NCBI RefSeq assembly: GCF_034008315.1
Contig: NZ_CP125377.1
Coordinates: 2,988,001 to 3,052,000 of the forward strand
Source of the DNA: Pseudomonas sp. P8_241
Lineage (GTDB): Bacteria > Pseudomonadota > Gammaproteobacteria > Pseudomonadales > Pseudomonadaceae
Direction: 5' to 3'
DNA: 64,000 bases
Under the pieces are notes generated by a model. That model was not told the DNA's origin. It searched no databases and saw nothing but the letters and a program-made list of their open reading frames with translations. This document shows, in pieces, positions 18,194 through 25,745 of the stretch. The stretch's first letter is position 1, and the number at the start of each line of letters is the position of its first letter. The position numbers and the translations under genes were made by a program.

Positions 18194-19120
18194 ATGAACA
18201 GCACGAACATCAACTACACACACGACCATGTGTTCCTTGGCTCAGCGCACGACGAAAATGCCAGGCGTACGCTTTGGGTTGTGGCGCTGACCGTTGTGAT
18301 GATGGTTGGCGAGATCACCGCTGGCTATATCACGGGCTCGATGGCGTTACTGGCTGATGGCTTTCACATGGCAACTCATGCCGGCGCATTGGGCATCGCG
18401 GCGGCCGCTTATGGATACGCAAAACGGCACGCTTGCAGCCAGCGCTACAGTTTCGGTACCGGAAAGGTTGGAGACTTGGGCGGATTCGCCTCGGCGCTGA
18501 TTCTGGGTATGGTCTCCCTGGGAATTGGTGTTGAGTCTGTCATGCGCCTCTTGCAGCCAACGGAAGTTCAGTTCGGCACCGCTACGCTCATCGCGATTGC
18601 CGGTTTGATCGTCAACATTGTCAGTGCCCTGCTGCTGGGTCACGGGCACAGTCATGGGCACGAGCACGAGCACGGCCATGCTCATGCCCACGCCCATCAC
18701 GGTAACGACAACAACCTGAAATCGGCCTACGTCCACGTCATTGCAGACGCGCTGACTTCCGTTCTGGCCATTGCTACACTGCTCGCCGGCCGGTATCTCG
18801 GCTGGGTGTGGCTGGACCCGGTCATGGGCATTGTCGGCGCCATTGTTATTGCGCGCTGGGCATGGACCTTGATGGGGGCCACCGCAGGAGTACTGCTGGA
18901 TCAGACAGACGCACACGTTGCCGAGGAAATCCGCGAGCTGGTTGAGAAACCGGGGGATGCCACTATCACGGACTTGCACGTCTGGCGGGTTGGACCGCAA
19001 GCCCATGCGGCCATCGTCAGCGTCCTTGGTGAGGTCACTGCGAACGCCGATAGCATTCGTGAACGTCTCAAGCCAGTTCACGAAGTCAGTCATCTGACGG
19101 TCGAGTTTCGACCTGTCTGA
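18194..19120 (+). CDS. dmeF: Cation diffusion facilitator, DmeF-like
   Basis: This 308-aa inner-membrane exporter has six predicted helices. The N-terminus is DmeF-like (THDHVFLGSAHDENARR), and LLADGFHMATH carries the helix-2 metal site. A long His-rich loop (HGHSHGHEHEH...) lies around residues 155-173, followed by HVIADALTSVLA in helix 5 and a C-terminal cytoplasmic domain. DmeF proteins export Co/Ni and related divalent metals using proton exchange. The ATG at 18194 follows AGGAA; a GTG at 18170 is an alternative. Two small conserved genes follow closely. Confidence 0.9.
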   Translation: MNSTNINYTHDHVFLGSAHDENARRTLWVVALTVVMMVGEITAGYITGSMALLADGFHMATHAGALGIAAAAYGYAKRHACSQRYSFGTGKVGDLGGFASALILGMVSLGIGVESVMRLLQPTEVQFGTATLIAIAGLIVNIVSALLLGHGHSHGHEHEHGHAHAHAHHGNDNNLKSAYVHVIADALTSVLAIATLLAGRYLGWVWLDPVMGIVGAIVIARWAWTLMGATAGVLLDQTDAHVAEEIRELVEKPGDATITDLHVWRVGPQAHAAIVSVLGEVTANADSIRERLKPVHEVSHLTVEFRPV

Positions 19121-19159
19121 TTCAGCGCCTCCCCACCATTGTCTCCAAAGGAACCCGCA

Positions 19160-19531
19160 ATGCCTCTAGGGAAACGTGAACTGGCACGTATCGAACGTCG
19201 GTTGATAACTACGCTCACCGAAGCGTGCGAAACAGCAAAAGGTGAAATCAAAGGCTTTGCTTGGCTCACCCACATCGCAAACCTGAACGCGTTGTCTGAA
19301 ACCCTGAAGGTAATCTGGGTATTCGAGACCCTGGCTGACAGAAAGAACGCCCTGGTTGACGCTAAGGCGCGCATCTTTGAGTTGACGTCCATCGCGTTGA
19401 ATGACGCCAACATCGACCTGATCCCTTCAGACCACAGTGTCCGATTCGACTCTGAGGAGGAGTGTCAGCGAACTCACGGAGGCGACTGGAAAATCCGCCT
19501 GACTCAATCACGTGTGGCCAAAGGTGGCTGA
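19160..19531 (+). CDS. Conserved hypothetical protein, 123 aa
   Basis: AAGGAA lies upstream of the ATG and coding character is good. The protein is mixed helical, with GEIKGFAWLTHIANLNALSE near the middle. I recognise no family. It follows the cation exporter by 39 nt and precedes a DUF1289 gene by 2 nt, so the three probably share a transcript. Confidence 0.7.
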   Translation: MPLGKRELARIERRLITTLTEACETAKGEIKGFAWLTHIANLNALSETLKVIWVFETLADRKNALVDAKARIFELTSIALNDANIDLIPSDHSVRFDSEEECQRTHGGDWKIRLTQSRVAKGG

Positions 19532-19533
19532 CA

Positions 19534-19716
19534 ATGGCTAAGGAAATCGAGAATCCGTGCATCTCAGTTTGCCAGCTCAGTGGTGATTTGTGTGTGAGCT
19601 GCGGGCGAAGCAAGGAAGACATCAGAAAGTGGAAACGCATGAAGCGACCTGAAAAAATGGCCGCGGTGCAAAGGGCGAATGTGCGCTTGAAAGGGCTGAA
19701 GAAAGCACAGGGATAG
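19534..19716 (+). CDS. DUF1289 small cysteine protein
   Basis: The 60-aa protein begins with the DUF1289 pattern NPCISVCQL...CVSCGRS, followed by EDIRKW. The four cysteines probably bind a metal or Fe-S cluster; function in this family is unknown. The internal ATG at 19534 is chosen because the longer frame overlaps the upstream gene and the family is short. Confidence 0.85.
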   Translation: MAKEIENPCISVCQLSGDLCVSCGRSKEDIRKWKRMKRPEKMAAVQRANVRLKGLKKAQG

Positions 19717-19740
19717 TCACTTGTTCTGGATGACCGCTAT

Positions 19741-20090
19741 GGGTCGATTCTGTTGAAAAAGTAGCTCCCTGTTCGGCCTGCTGCAAAATCTCTGCATTTG
19801 AAATTGGATCGCTTGCGACTACGTGGCATGAGTGATGCGACCGATGAATTCACGCTGGCCGCTGCGGTGCAGAACCTGCGACGGCTGGCCAAATTTTCAT
19901 CTCAAGGGCCGCCAGTCACGGGATAGGTGCGCTTGCACCAAGCAAAAAAACTCAAACTAACTCAATAACAAAGCAGTAAAGGTCAACGAAGGTCCGAAAA
20001 ACCACTCAATGTGGTGAGTAGGTGCTCCGGTGGTGGTCGTGTCTGAGTTCAGGCGAGCTGAAAATCCGACTTTTTCAACAGAATCGACCC
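19741..20090 (+). mobile_element. 350-bp deletion derivative of an insertion sequence (MITE-like)
   Basis: Perfect 22-bp terminal inverted repeats bound the element: GGGTCGATTCTGTTG... at 19741-19762 and its complement at 20069-20090. Inside, up to 19926, is the 3' tail of a transposase frame (RLRLRGMSDATDEF, AAVQNLRRLAKF), of a type seen in IS5/IS1182-like elements. The body of the transposase is missing. I see no clear target duplication. Such a derivative could still be moved by a transposase supplied elsewhere. Confidence 0.75.
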
Positions 20091-20092
20091 TT

Positions 20093-20116
20093 AACAGCCC
20101 TTCGGGAGGGGCTGTT
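20093..20116. terminator. Hairpin AACAGCCC / GGGCTGTT, possible terminator
   Basis: An 8-bp stem with a short loop lies just beyond the IS remnant. There is no T-run, so termination is uncertain. The following 270 bases to the cytochrome gene hold no gene I can support. Confidence 0.35.
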
Positions 20117-20128
20117 CCCGGCCGCTTT

Positions 20129-20143
20129 CTGCTTGTCGCGAAG
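20129..20143 (+). repeat. Short dispersed repeat, copy 2
   Basis: Exact copy of the 15-mer at 2833-2847, in non-coding DNA. Confidence 0.3.
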
Positions 20144-20386
20144 TACTGAATACGACCCTTTGCTGCCGGTCACCAAGGGCAGATAGCGGCAAGAAGCAGA
20201 TCTTTCACTACCATCGAAAAAAGCTAGCGGCTAAAGCCGCGATGCTTTCTATTTTGAGTGGTAGGCACGCAAAGTCCACTTCTGGCCGTCAGATCACGCT
20301 CTGCCGGCAGCTAAAGGCAGACATCAGACTTTTCGTATGTTTTTCTGCCACAACATAGATCCAAAGAGGCGTTGAGTCGCGGCTTC

Positions 20387-20728
20387 TCAAGGCTGGGCAG
20401 GCTGTTTTTGCAGGTAGTGGGCCAACGCATCCAGCTCACTGTCGCTGATCTCGGTTTTGCGGAAGAACGGCATCACCGAAATACCATTGCGCACGAAGTA
20501 TTTGACTAGGGGCGGGGTGAGATCCGCGCGGTCTTCCAGGGCCGCAGGCACCGCGCCTTTGTAGCGTGCGTCAAGTGCCAGGGTGCCGGGGTATTCGGTG
20601 CCCTTGCCGTGGCAGGGCATGCACCATTTTTCAAAGACCTGCTTGCCTTGCGCGTCCTCGCCGGCCCACACGCCGAAGGAAGCGCTCAGGTAAAAAAACG
20701 CCAGAACCAGCATAGCGATCAACTTCAT
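20387..20728 (-). CDS. Periplasmic cytochrome c, partner of flavoprotein 1
   Basis: The 113-aa protein has a signal peptide (ending VWA-GE), a single haem site CMPCH, and a distal Met ligand in SVMPFFRKTE. It is the size and type of the small cytochrome subunit (PchC) of p-cresol methylhydroxylase, which accepts electrons from the flavoprotein. Its ATG overlaps the flavoprotein stop by 4 nt, indicating stoichiometric synthesis. Confidence 0.9.
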   Translation of the reverse strand: MKLIAMLVLAFFYLSASFGVWAGEDAQGKQVFEKWCMPCHGKGTEYPGTLALDARYKGAVPAALEDRADLTPPLVKYFVRNGISVMPFFRKTEISDSELDALAHYLQKQPAQP

Positions 20729-22383
20729 ACCTTCTTCTCCTTGCGCAGGTGTTTAGGCCAGATGCCATAGCGTCCCGGCGACAGGATGCCGTTGGGGTCG
20801 ACCGCGTCTTTCAGTGTTTCGTGGAAGTGCAGCAGGGCGTGGTCGTTGAACGAGTAGGTGTCCATCACGTCATCCTGAAAGGACGCTGCCGTGCGGTATT
20901 CGCCCCAGCCGTTTTCGGCGGCGAGTTTGATCAGCTTGCGGAACGCGTCGCGGATTTCCTTGTTCCGCTTCGCATCCTTGGTGATATAGAACGGGATGAT
21001 AAAGACGAAGCAGCGCTCCCAGGACGGCACCGGTACGTTCATGGCGAACACCAGTGGTACACCGAGCGCTTTGGCCGCTTTGCCGAGCACGTCGTTGATC
21101 TTGAGGATGGCCGCGCCATCACGCGGAATGATCGGTGAGAACCAGGCGTGGCCGTCAGAGGGCGGCGACGGGTTCCAGCTTGAGCGAGCACCGATGGCGA
21201 AGGTACGCAGGTTGGGGATGCCGAACTGCGCCGGATATTGCACCTGTTTTTTCTGCTCCTCGCTTAACGGCAGGTTGTAGAACTCCCGCTCTTCAAAGGT
21301 GGCGTCGGGCAGGGCCTGGAGATAGCGTGCCTGCACGTTTTCCCACTGCGCGCGAATGACCTTCTCCGGTCCGTAAAAAGTAAAGGCGCAGCTCCAGAAG
21401 GGGATCTTGTTGCGCTTGCCGTAGGCCTCGTATTCCTCTGGCGCGGCACCGCGCTTCAACAGCTGCATATATTCGTCGTCACGCGGTTGCGGACCATGCG
21501 CGAGGAAGTCGTGCAGTCCGGCCAGGCTGGGGGTGCCGAGCACCGGGCTATTGATGTCCGGGTAGCCGGTGAACACTTTGGTGTTCTCCAGGTGGGTCAT
21601 GATATCGACCAAGGGAATCATGTCTTTGTAGCGCGACAGGTGCACAACGCCCTTGAGAAACGCCTCCGGCTCGGGCATCAGCCAGAAGCCCATCTTGGTC
21701 ACCACGCCGAAATTGGACTGACTGAAGATGCCATCAATCCAGGGGCCGAAACCGCTCTTGTACATTTGCCAGGTGTCCGAACCCGGCATGGCGCCCATGC
21801 CGGTGCGCATCAGGGTGCCGTCAGCCAGCACCACTTCCATGCCGCAGTGCGCATCGAAGTGGTTGCGAAACTGCGAGGAGGTATAGCCAGCGCCGCGGTC
21901 GACGGCATTGCCGAGCATGCTTCCCCAGCCCGGATCGGGTACATCGATCCAGAGCTTAATGTTGTTATCTTGCAGGTGGCGATACATATCGAAGTAGCTG
22001 ACGCCCGGTTCCACCACGCAATAGGCTTGTTTCTCGTTGACCTCCAAAACGCGGTTCATGCGTTTGAGGTCAAGTACCACCGAACCCGAGTAGGCGGGGG
22101 CGGACCCGCCATAGCCCAGGTTCTTGCCAGTGGAAATGGGGTACATGGGAATCTTGAAGCGATTGGCGATGCGCATCAGCGCTTGTACTTCCTCGGTGGA
22201 AGATGGCGCCACGGCTGCTGAGGCGATGCGCTCTTCAGGCTCGCCCCAGTAGGGCGAATAGGCGTCGCGGTACAGATGCAAGTCTTCTTCGCTGATGAAG
22301 ACCCATTCCTTGCCGACCACCTCGCCAAATAGGCGGATGACTTCGGCGAAATCGTGGCTGCTGATGCCAGGGGGTTGGCGCAT
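20725..22383 (-). CDS. VAO/4-cresol-dehydrogenase-type flavoprotein 1
   Basis: The 552-aa flavoenzyme oxidises or hydroxylates the benzylic carbon of para-substituted phenols in characterised relatives. The FAD domain shows PISTGKNLGYGGSAP (about 82-96), LDLKRMNRVLEV, and CGMEVVLADGTLMRTG. The C-terminal part ends DPNGILSPGRYGIW. His412 in DGHAWFSPI aligns with the flavin-linking His422 of vanillyl-alcohol oxidase (GAHLFFSPI), so a histidyl-FAD bond is predicted. Length (552) is close to VAO (560). AAGGAA precedes the ATG at 22383. No signal peptide is present although its cytochrome partner is periplasmic; the gene just upstream encodes a Tat-signal protein. Confidence 0.9.
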   Translation of the reverse strand: MRQPPGISSHDFAEVIRLFGEVVGKEWVFISEEDLHLYRDAYSPYWGEPEERIASAAVAPSSTEEVQALMRIANRFKIPMYPISTGKNLGYGGSAPAYSGSVVLDLKRMNRVLEVNEKQAYCVVEPGVSYFDMYRHLQDNNIKLWIDVPDPGWGSMLGNAVDRGAGYTSSQFRNHFDAHCGMEVVLADGTLMRTGMGAMPGSDTWQMYKSGFGPWIDGIFSQSNFGVVTKMGFWLMPEPEAFLKGVVHLSRYKDMIPLVDIMTHLENTKVFTGYPDINSPVLGTPSLAGLHDFLAHGPQPRDDEYMQLLKRGAAPEEYEAYGKRNKIPFWSCAFTFYGPEKVIRAQWENVQARYLQALPDATFEEREFYNLPLSEEQKKQVQYPAQFGIPNLRTFAIGARSSWNPSPPSDGHAWFSPIIPRDGAAILKINDVLGKAAKALGVPLVFAMNVPVPSWERCFVFIIPFYITKDAKRNKEIRDAFRKLIKLAAENGWGEYRTAASFQDDVMDTYSFNDHALLHFHETLKDAVDPNGILSPGRYGIWPKHLRKEKKV

Positions 22384-22432
22384 GTCGGGTTCCTTTTTCT
22401 TGTTTGGGTCGTGCGCTAAGCGGGATAAAGGC

Positions 22433-23041
22433 TCAGGCTCGCTGAGTAGGGGCAATCACCCAGCTCACCAAGGGCGCTTGCTGGTCGTTGCTGGCATAGG
22501 CCGGGGATTGGGCTGTACGCTGAGCGCAGCTGGTGCGCGCCAGATTCCACGAGCAATTGGCGCTGAGCCGGGCGAAGCGTTCGCTCCAGTCAGCATTTCC
22601 GTTGAACAGCGCCGTCAGATCCGGCAATTGATGCGCGGGTGCATCCAAGGTGTGGCTAACGCTACCATCGGCATTCCAGTCATGCTCCACCCGCAGCACC
22701 ACGCGCATGCCGCGGTCCCAGGCCAGGCGCTCCAACACGAACAGCGGTTGGCGAGCGGTTATCCCGGCGATTACTGTCGGCCCTTTGCGCCACTGCGGGT
22801 CGAGGTGTTCAAACCACAACGCGGTGATATCGCCGTATATGGCGCTATGGGCTAGACCGGCTTTTTCTGCGGTACTGCCGAAGCGCTGGCAGGCGGCAAA
22901 GCGCGAGTCGGAGACGGCCAGTTCGGGCAGGCCGCCGCCCCACGTGGAGAGCGTATCGGCCAGGCTGAATTGACCGACCCCGGATAGCGCGGGGATCGCC
23001 GCGCCGGCCAGGCTGGTCTTGAGAAAGTTGCGTCTATTCAT
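22433..23041 (-). CDS. Small Tat-signal protein of flavocytochrome module 1
   Basis: The 202-aa protein starts MNRRNFLKTSLAG, a clear twin-arginine signal followed by a hydrophobic stretch. The rest has no family I recognise. It is 49 nt upstream of the signal-less flavoprotein and divergent from an extra tatA gene. An analogous but shorter Tat-signal protein accompanies the second flavoprotein (41801-42196). The inference is that it escorts the folded FAD-loaded flavoprotein through the Tat pore or is a subunit of it. GGGGA precedes the start. Confidence 0.75.
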   Translation of the reverse strand: MNRRNFLKTSLAGAAIPALSGVGQFSLADTLSTWGGGLPELAVSDSRFAACQRFGSTAEKAGLAHSAIYGDITALWFEHLDPQWRKGPTVIAGITARQPLFVLERLAWDRGMRVVLRVEHDWNADGSVSHTLDAPAHQLPDLTALFNGNADWSERFARLSANCSWNLARTSCAQRTAQSPAYASNDQQAPLVSWVIAPTQRA

Positions 23042-23171
23042 TAGGTTTCCCCGATCGAATTCCGCCGGCGCACAAGTTTGCTGCGGCGTTATTGTTTGTT
23101 CTTATAGCCGCCGCGATAGCAGGGCGGACAAGCAGACAGGATTGATTGTCGAGGTCGCCGATAGCGCCGAT

Positions 23172-23190
23172 CACCTACCCAAAGATAGCG
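23172..23190 (+). promoter_or_regulatory. Island motif site 1
   Basis: CACCTACCCAAAGATAGCG lies 131 nt upstream of the Tat-signal gene (start 23041). It matches the island consensus CACCTATC-N3-GATAGnG, with the CACCT end towards the gene. Confidence 0.55.
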
Positions 23191-23290
23191 TTTTCACCTT
23201 GGCTTACCTGCCATGCTGGCTCTTGTTCTGGCTTCGAGTAGTGCTGTGCGCCGAGTCGGATCAGTTCATTTTCGAAAGGTGGAGGTCGCG

Positions 23291-23491
23291 ATGGGATTGG
23301 CAGGATTGAGTCTGTGGAAAGTGGGCCTGGTACTGGTCCTGGTGCTGGTGTTTTTCGGCGGCAAGCGCTTGCGCGGGATGGGTGCGGACGTCGGTACGGC
23401 GATAAAGGAGCTGCGTCATTCATTGGCAGAGGACGCACCGCCTCCTGCCGTGCTCGATGAGGCCGAGCCTGATCGGCGGGCACGTTCGTGA
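23291..23491 (+). CDS. tatA: Accessory TatA-family protein
   Basis: The 66-aa protein has one N-terminal membrane helix (LWKVGLVLVLVLVFFGGKRL), the FG-hinge, and an amphipathic helix (MGADVGTAIKELRHSL): the TatA/E plan. The ATG at 23291 directly follows GGAGG with proper spacing. A housekeeping tatABC is expected elsewhere in the genome; this lone copy is divergent from a Tat-substrate gene, which points to a dedicated supply of pore subunit for this island. Confidence 0.88.
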   Translation: MGLAGLSLWKVGLVLVLVLVFFGGKRLRGMGADVGTAIKELRHSLAEDAPPPAVLDEAEPDRRARS

Positions 23492-23500
23492 TGGCCTGAA

Positions 23501-23719
23501 TCAGTCGGCGAACAACCGCTCCAACGGCTTGTCTGGAGCGGCTTCCAAACGGCGGATTTCCAGCAGCAGTTCCTTTAGCGCCGGCGTGGCAAAACGCACC
23601 TGCAAAGTTCTCCCGGTGTTGGCCCGGTGCGGGTTGCAGAACTGTACGTGGAGTTCCTGGGCGTCGGGGTCATAGGCGATCTGAGTGGGGCGAAAAACTT
23701 GGGCGACGGTGAAGATCAT
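23501..23719 (-). CDS. Small unknown protein, 72 aa
   Basis: The likely start is the ATG at 23719 (MIFTVAQVFRPTQIAYD). The product is a soluble mixed alpha/beta protein with a basic helix (ALKELLLEIRRLEA). I recognise no family. It follows the flavin monooxygenase gene by 85 nt on the same strand and is probably the last gene of that operon. The ribosome site is weak. Confidence 0.55.
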   Translation of the reverse strand: MIFTVAQVFRPTQIAYDPDAQELHVQFCNPHRANTGRTLQVRFATPALKELLLEIRRLEAAPDKPLERLFAD

Positions 23720-23804
23720 GGGCTTTGCTCGCGGAGTCGGAGGATTGCGGGACCGTGCTGACGAGCCTCTCCAGCACGGTCGTTCGGGAAGCAGCGGTGG
23801 GCAC

Positions 23805-25079
23805 TCAGGCCTTGAGTTTGACCCCGCCGTGGGCACCGAGAGCGGGCGTCTGTCCTGCTTCATCTTCAACCAGCAGCGTGGTTTGCCAATCTTCCTGGTA
23901 GCCTCGACCGGTCAAGTTAAAGATTGACATCATCGCCTGGCGCGACATCTCGCGATCGGCCATCAGAGCGAACATATTGGCTTCATCCTCCATGCGCCTG
24001 GCGGTGTCACGCTCCTGGGTGCGGCGCTTGAATTCGATGGCCGTCGGGTTGGCGATCTGCAGGAAGCAACGGCGACGTTCGTGGGCATACCAGTCCAAGG
24101 CATCCTCGGCCAGGGTACCGTTGATGACCCCGCCCAGGTACTTGATCAGCGCGTGAGCATCCTGCACACCTGAAGTAAAGCCCATGCCTCCGATAGGGTT
24201 GGTGGCGTGTGCAGCGTCACCGGCGAGGAACACCCGGCCGACCCGGTAAGTGGAAGCCGAACGCTGGTGCACCCGGTACGAGTTAGCCGCTAGCAGTTCG
24301 AGCGGGGCGTCCGCGTCCGGCAGAAATTGCTTGAACCGCTCCTTGATGCGGGCCAGGCGAGCCTCTTCGGTGAGGCTGCTGTCCTCGCCATAGGCGATGC
24401 GCCACTGCTGCTTGTCATCGATTTTGGCGATCACGCACCAGTGGTCGGGGTCGGCAATCATGGTCGATGGTGCGTAGCCGTATTGGTCGAAGTCATAGAG
24501 GACGTTGGTGGCCATAAAGGTGTCGTCCCAGGTGAAGCCATCGAACGCCACGCCGATGTCCTTGCGCACGCTGGAACGCGCGCCGTCGGCACCAACCAGC
24601 CAGTCCGCCTCAATGGTGCGCGGGCCGTCGGGGGTATGCAGGGCTACTTGGATGCAGTCCTCTGCTTGCTCGACGGTATCGAATGAAGTCTTCCAGCGCA
24701 TTTGCGCGCCGGGCAGTTTGAGGAACTCTTCAAGGATCATCTCGGCGAGCACATCCTGGCCGAAATGCAGGTTGAAGGAGTAGGGTGTCAGGTCTTCTAT
24801 CAAGTGGTAGTCCAGGCGACCGATATTACCGGTCAGCGGGAAGCGCAGGTTGTATTCGTAGCCCCAGGCGGCGACGCTTTTGGCTTTGTCCAAAAGGCCG
24901 ATTTCGTCGAGAACCTTGAGGGTCGAAGGCAAATAAACCATGGCGCGCGGCCAGCGCAGAATGTCGTCTTCGCGGTCGATGACAGTCACTTGGGCACCCT
25001 GGCGTGCCAGGCCCAAGGCAGTAACCAGACCAGCAGGGCCGGCGCCGACGATAACGATGCGTTTACCTTTATTGCTCAT
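23805..25079 (-). CDS. Class A flavoprotein aromatic monooxygenase
   Basis: The 424-aa protein has the FAD-binding GAGPAG motif (about 12-17), the DG motif (VGADGARSSVRK) and the GD motif (FLAGDAAHATNPIGGMG). This is the pattern of single-component hydroxylases such as 4-hydroxybenzoate and 3-hydroxybenzoate hydroxylases, which act on phenolic rings in the cytoplasm using NAD(P)H and O2. It is in an operon with a SnoaL-like protein and a CrtI/PYROXD2-like oxidoreductase. Oxidative decarboxylation or para-hydroxylation giving a hydroquinone would feed the PcpA-type dioxygenase of the island; that is inference. Confidence 0.87.
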   Translation of the reverse strand: MSNKGKRIVIVGAGPAGLVTALGLARQGAQVTVIDREDDILRWPRAMVYLPSTLKVLDEIGLLDKAKSVAAWGYEYNLRFPLTGNIGRLDYHLIEDLTPYSFNLHFGQDVLAEMILEEFLKLPGAQMRWKTSFDTVEQAEDCIQVALHTPDGPRTIEADWLVGADGARSSVRKDIGVAFDGFTWDDTFMATNVLYDFDQYGYAPSTMIADPDHWCVIAKIDDKQQWRIAYGEDSSLTEEARLARIKERFKQFLPDADAPLELLAANSYRVHQRSASTYRVGRVFLAGDAAHATNPIGGMGFTSGVQDAHALIKYLGGVINGTLAEDALDWYAHERRRCFLQIANPTAIEFKRRTQERDTARRMEDEANMFALMADREMSRQAMMSIFNLTGRGYQEDWQTTLLVEDEAGQTPALGAHGGVKLKA

Positions 25080-25097
25080 AGGGAGTCTCCGTGGATC

Positions 25098-25532
25098 TTA
25101 TTCTTGGGGGCGGATGATGGAATCGTTGTGCGGTCCGTCAGCGTTGTGCTGCGCGCTGGTTTCGAAGAACACCGCCGCCGGCGCGGTGTCGGCATATTCC
25201 TTCATGGCCGTGACCTGACCCTCGCGAACGACAAACAGAAAGTGGTAGTCGTTGGCGTACTGCTTGCCGTTGGCCAGTTGCGCAAGCCCGCTGGCCTCGA
25301 CCGCGATGCGCTCACCTTCCTCGATCACGCCGTGGATGGTAAAGCGCATGCTGAGTATCAGCGGCCCGACCTGCTTAAAAAACTCGGCTACCTGGTGCTT
25401 GCTCAGTTCACCCGGGCCGGGCATCCAGAAGCGGGCGTCATCGCTGGCCAGGGCGAGGGCGGCGGGACTGTTGCCGTCCTCCATATGGCGCAGGTAGTTG
25501 AGCACTAGTTGCTTGTTGGCGGATGTGTGCAT
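25098..25532 (-). CDS. SnoaL/NTF2-like protein
   Basis: The 144-aa protein has the NTF2 cone-fold pattern: VLNYLRHMEDGN at the start, ARFWMPGPGELSK, FTIHGVIEEGERIAVEASG, and YHFLFVVREGQVTAMKEY. The family includes hydrolases, isomerases and non-catalytic proteins. GAGAGG precedes the ATG. It is 18 nt upstream of the flavin monooxygenase gene and may act on its unstable product. Confidence 0.85.
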   Translation of the reverse strand: MHTSANKQLVLNYLRHMEDGNSPAALALASDDARFWMPGPGELSKHQVAEFFKQVGPLILSMRFTIHGVIEEGERIAVEASGLAQLANGKQYANDYHFLFVVREGQVTAMKEYADTAPAAVFFETSAQHNADGPHNDSIIRPQE

Positions 25533-25541
25533 GGCGACCTC

Positions 25542-25745
25542 TCAGCGGCGAAACAGCATGCTGATGACAAAGCACAACAGCTTGAGATTGAACAGGCTGA
25601 AACCGCCGCGCATTTCCTGCGGGCGCAGTTGGGCGGTGATCGGCATGGCACCAAAGGCGGTGCCCTTGAGCAGCAGCAACTCACCATCACGCTCAAGTGC
25701 TTCGATTTTCATCAGTTCACTGCCATCGGGGGAAAAGAGCTTCAT
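25542..25745 (-). CDS. Small unknown protein, 67 aa
   Basis: Its ATG overlaps the TAA of the upstream oxidoreductase (TAATG) and is 9 nt from the next gene, so it is a real operon member. It has an N-terminal beta-rich part (LMKIEALERDGELLLLKG) and a hydrophobic C-terminal helix (FNLKLLCFVISMLF), perhaps a membrane tail. No family recognised. Confidence 0.65.
   Translation of the reverse strand: MKLFSPDGSELMKIEALERDGELLLLKGTAFGAMPITAQLRPQEMRGGFSLFNLKLLCFVISMLFRR

Noticed and set aside
18640..18710. Repetitive CAC/CAT tract that could be read as a DNA repeat
   Set aside because: It encodes the His-rich metal-binding loop of the cation exporter and is explained by coding.
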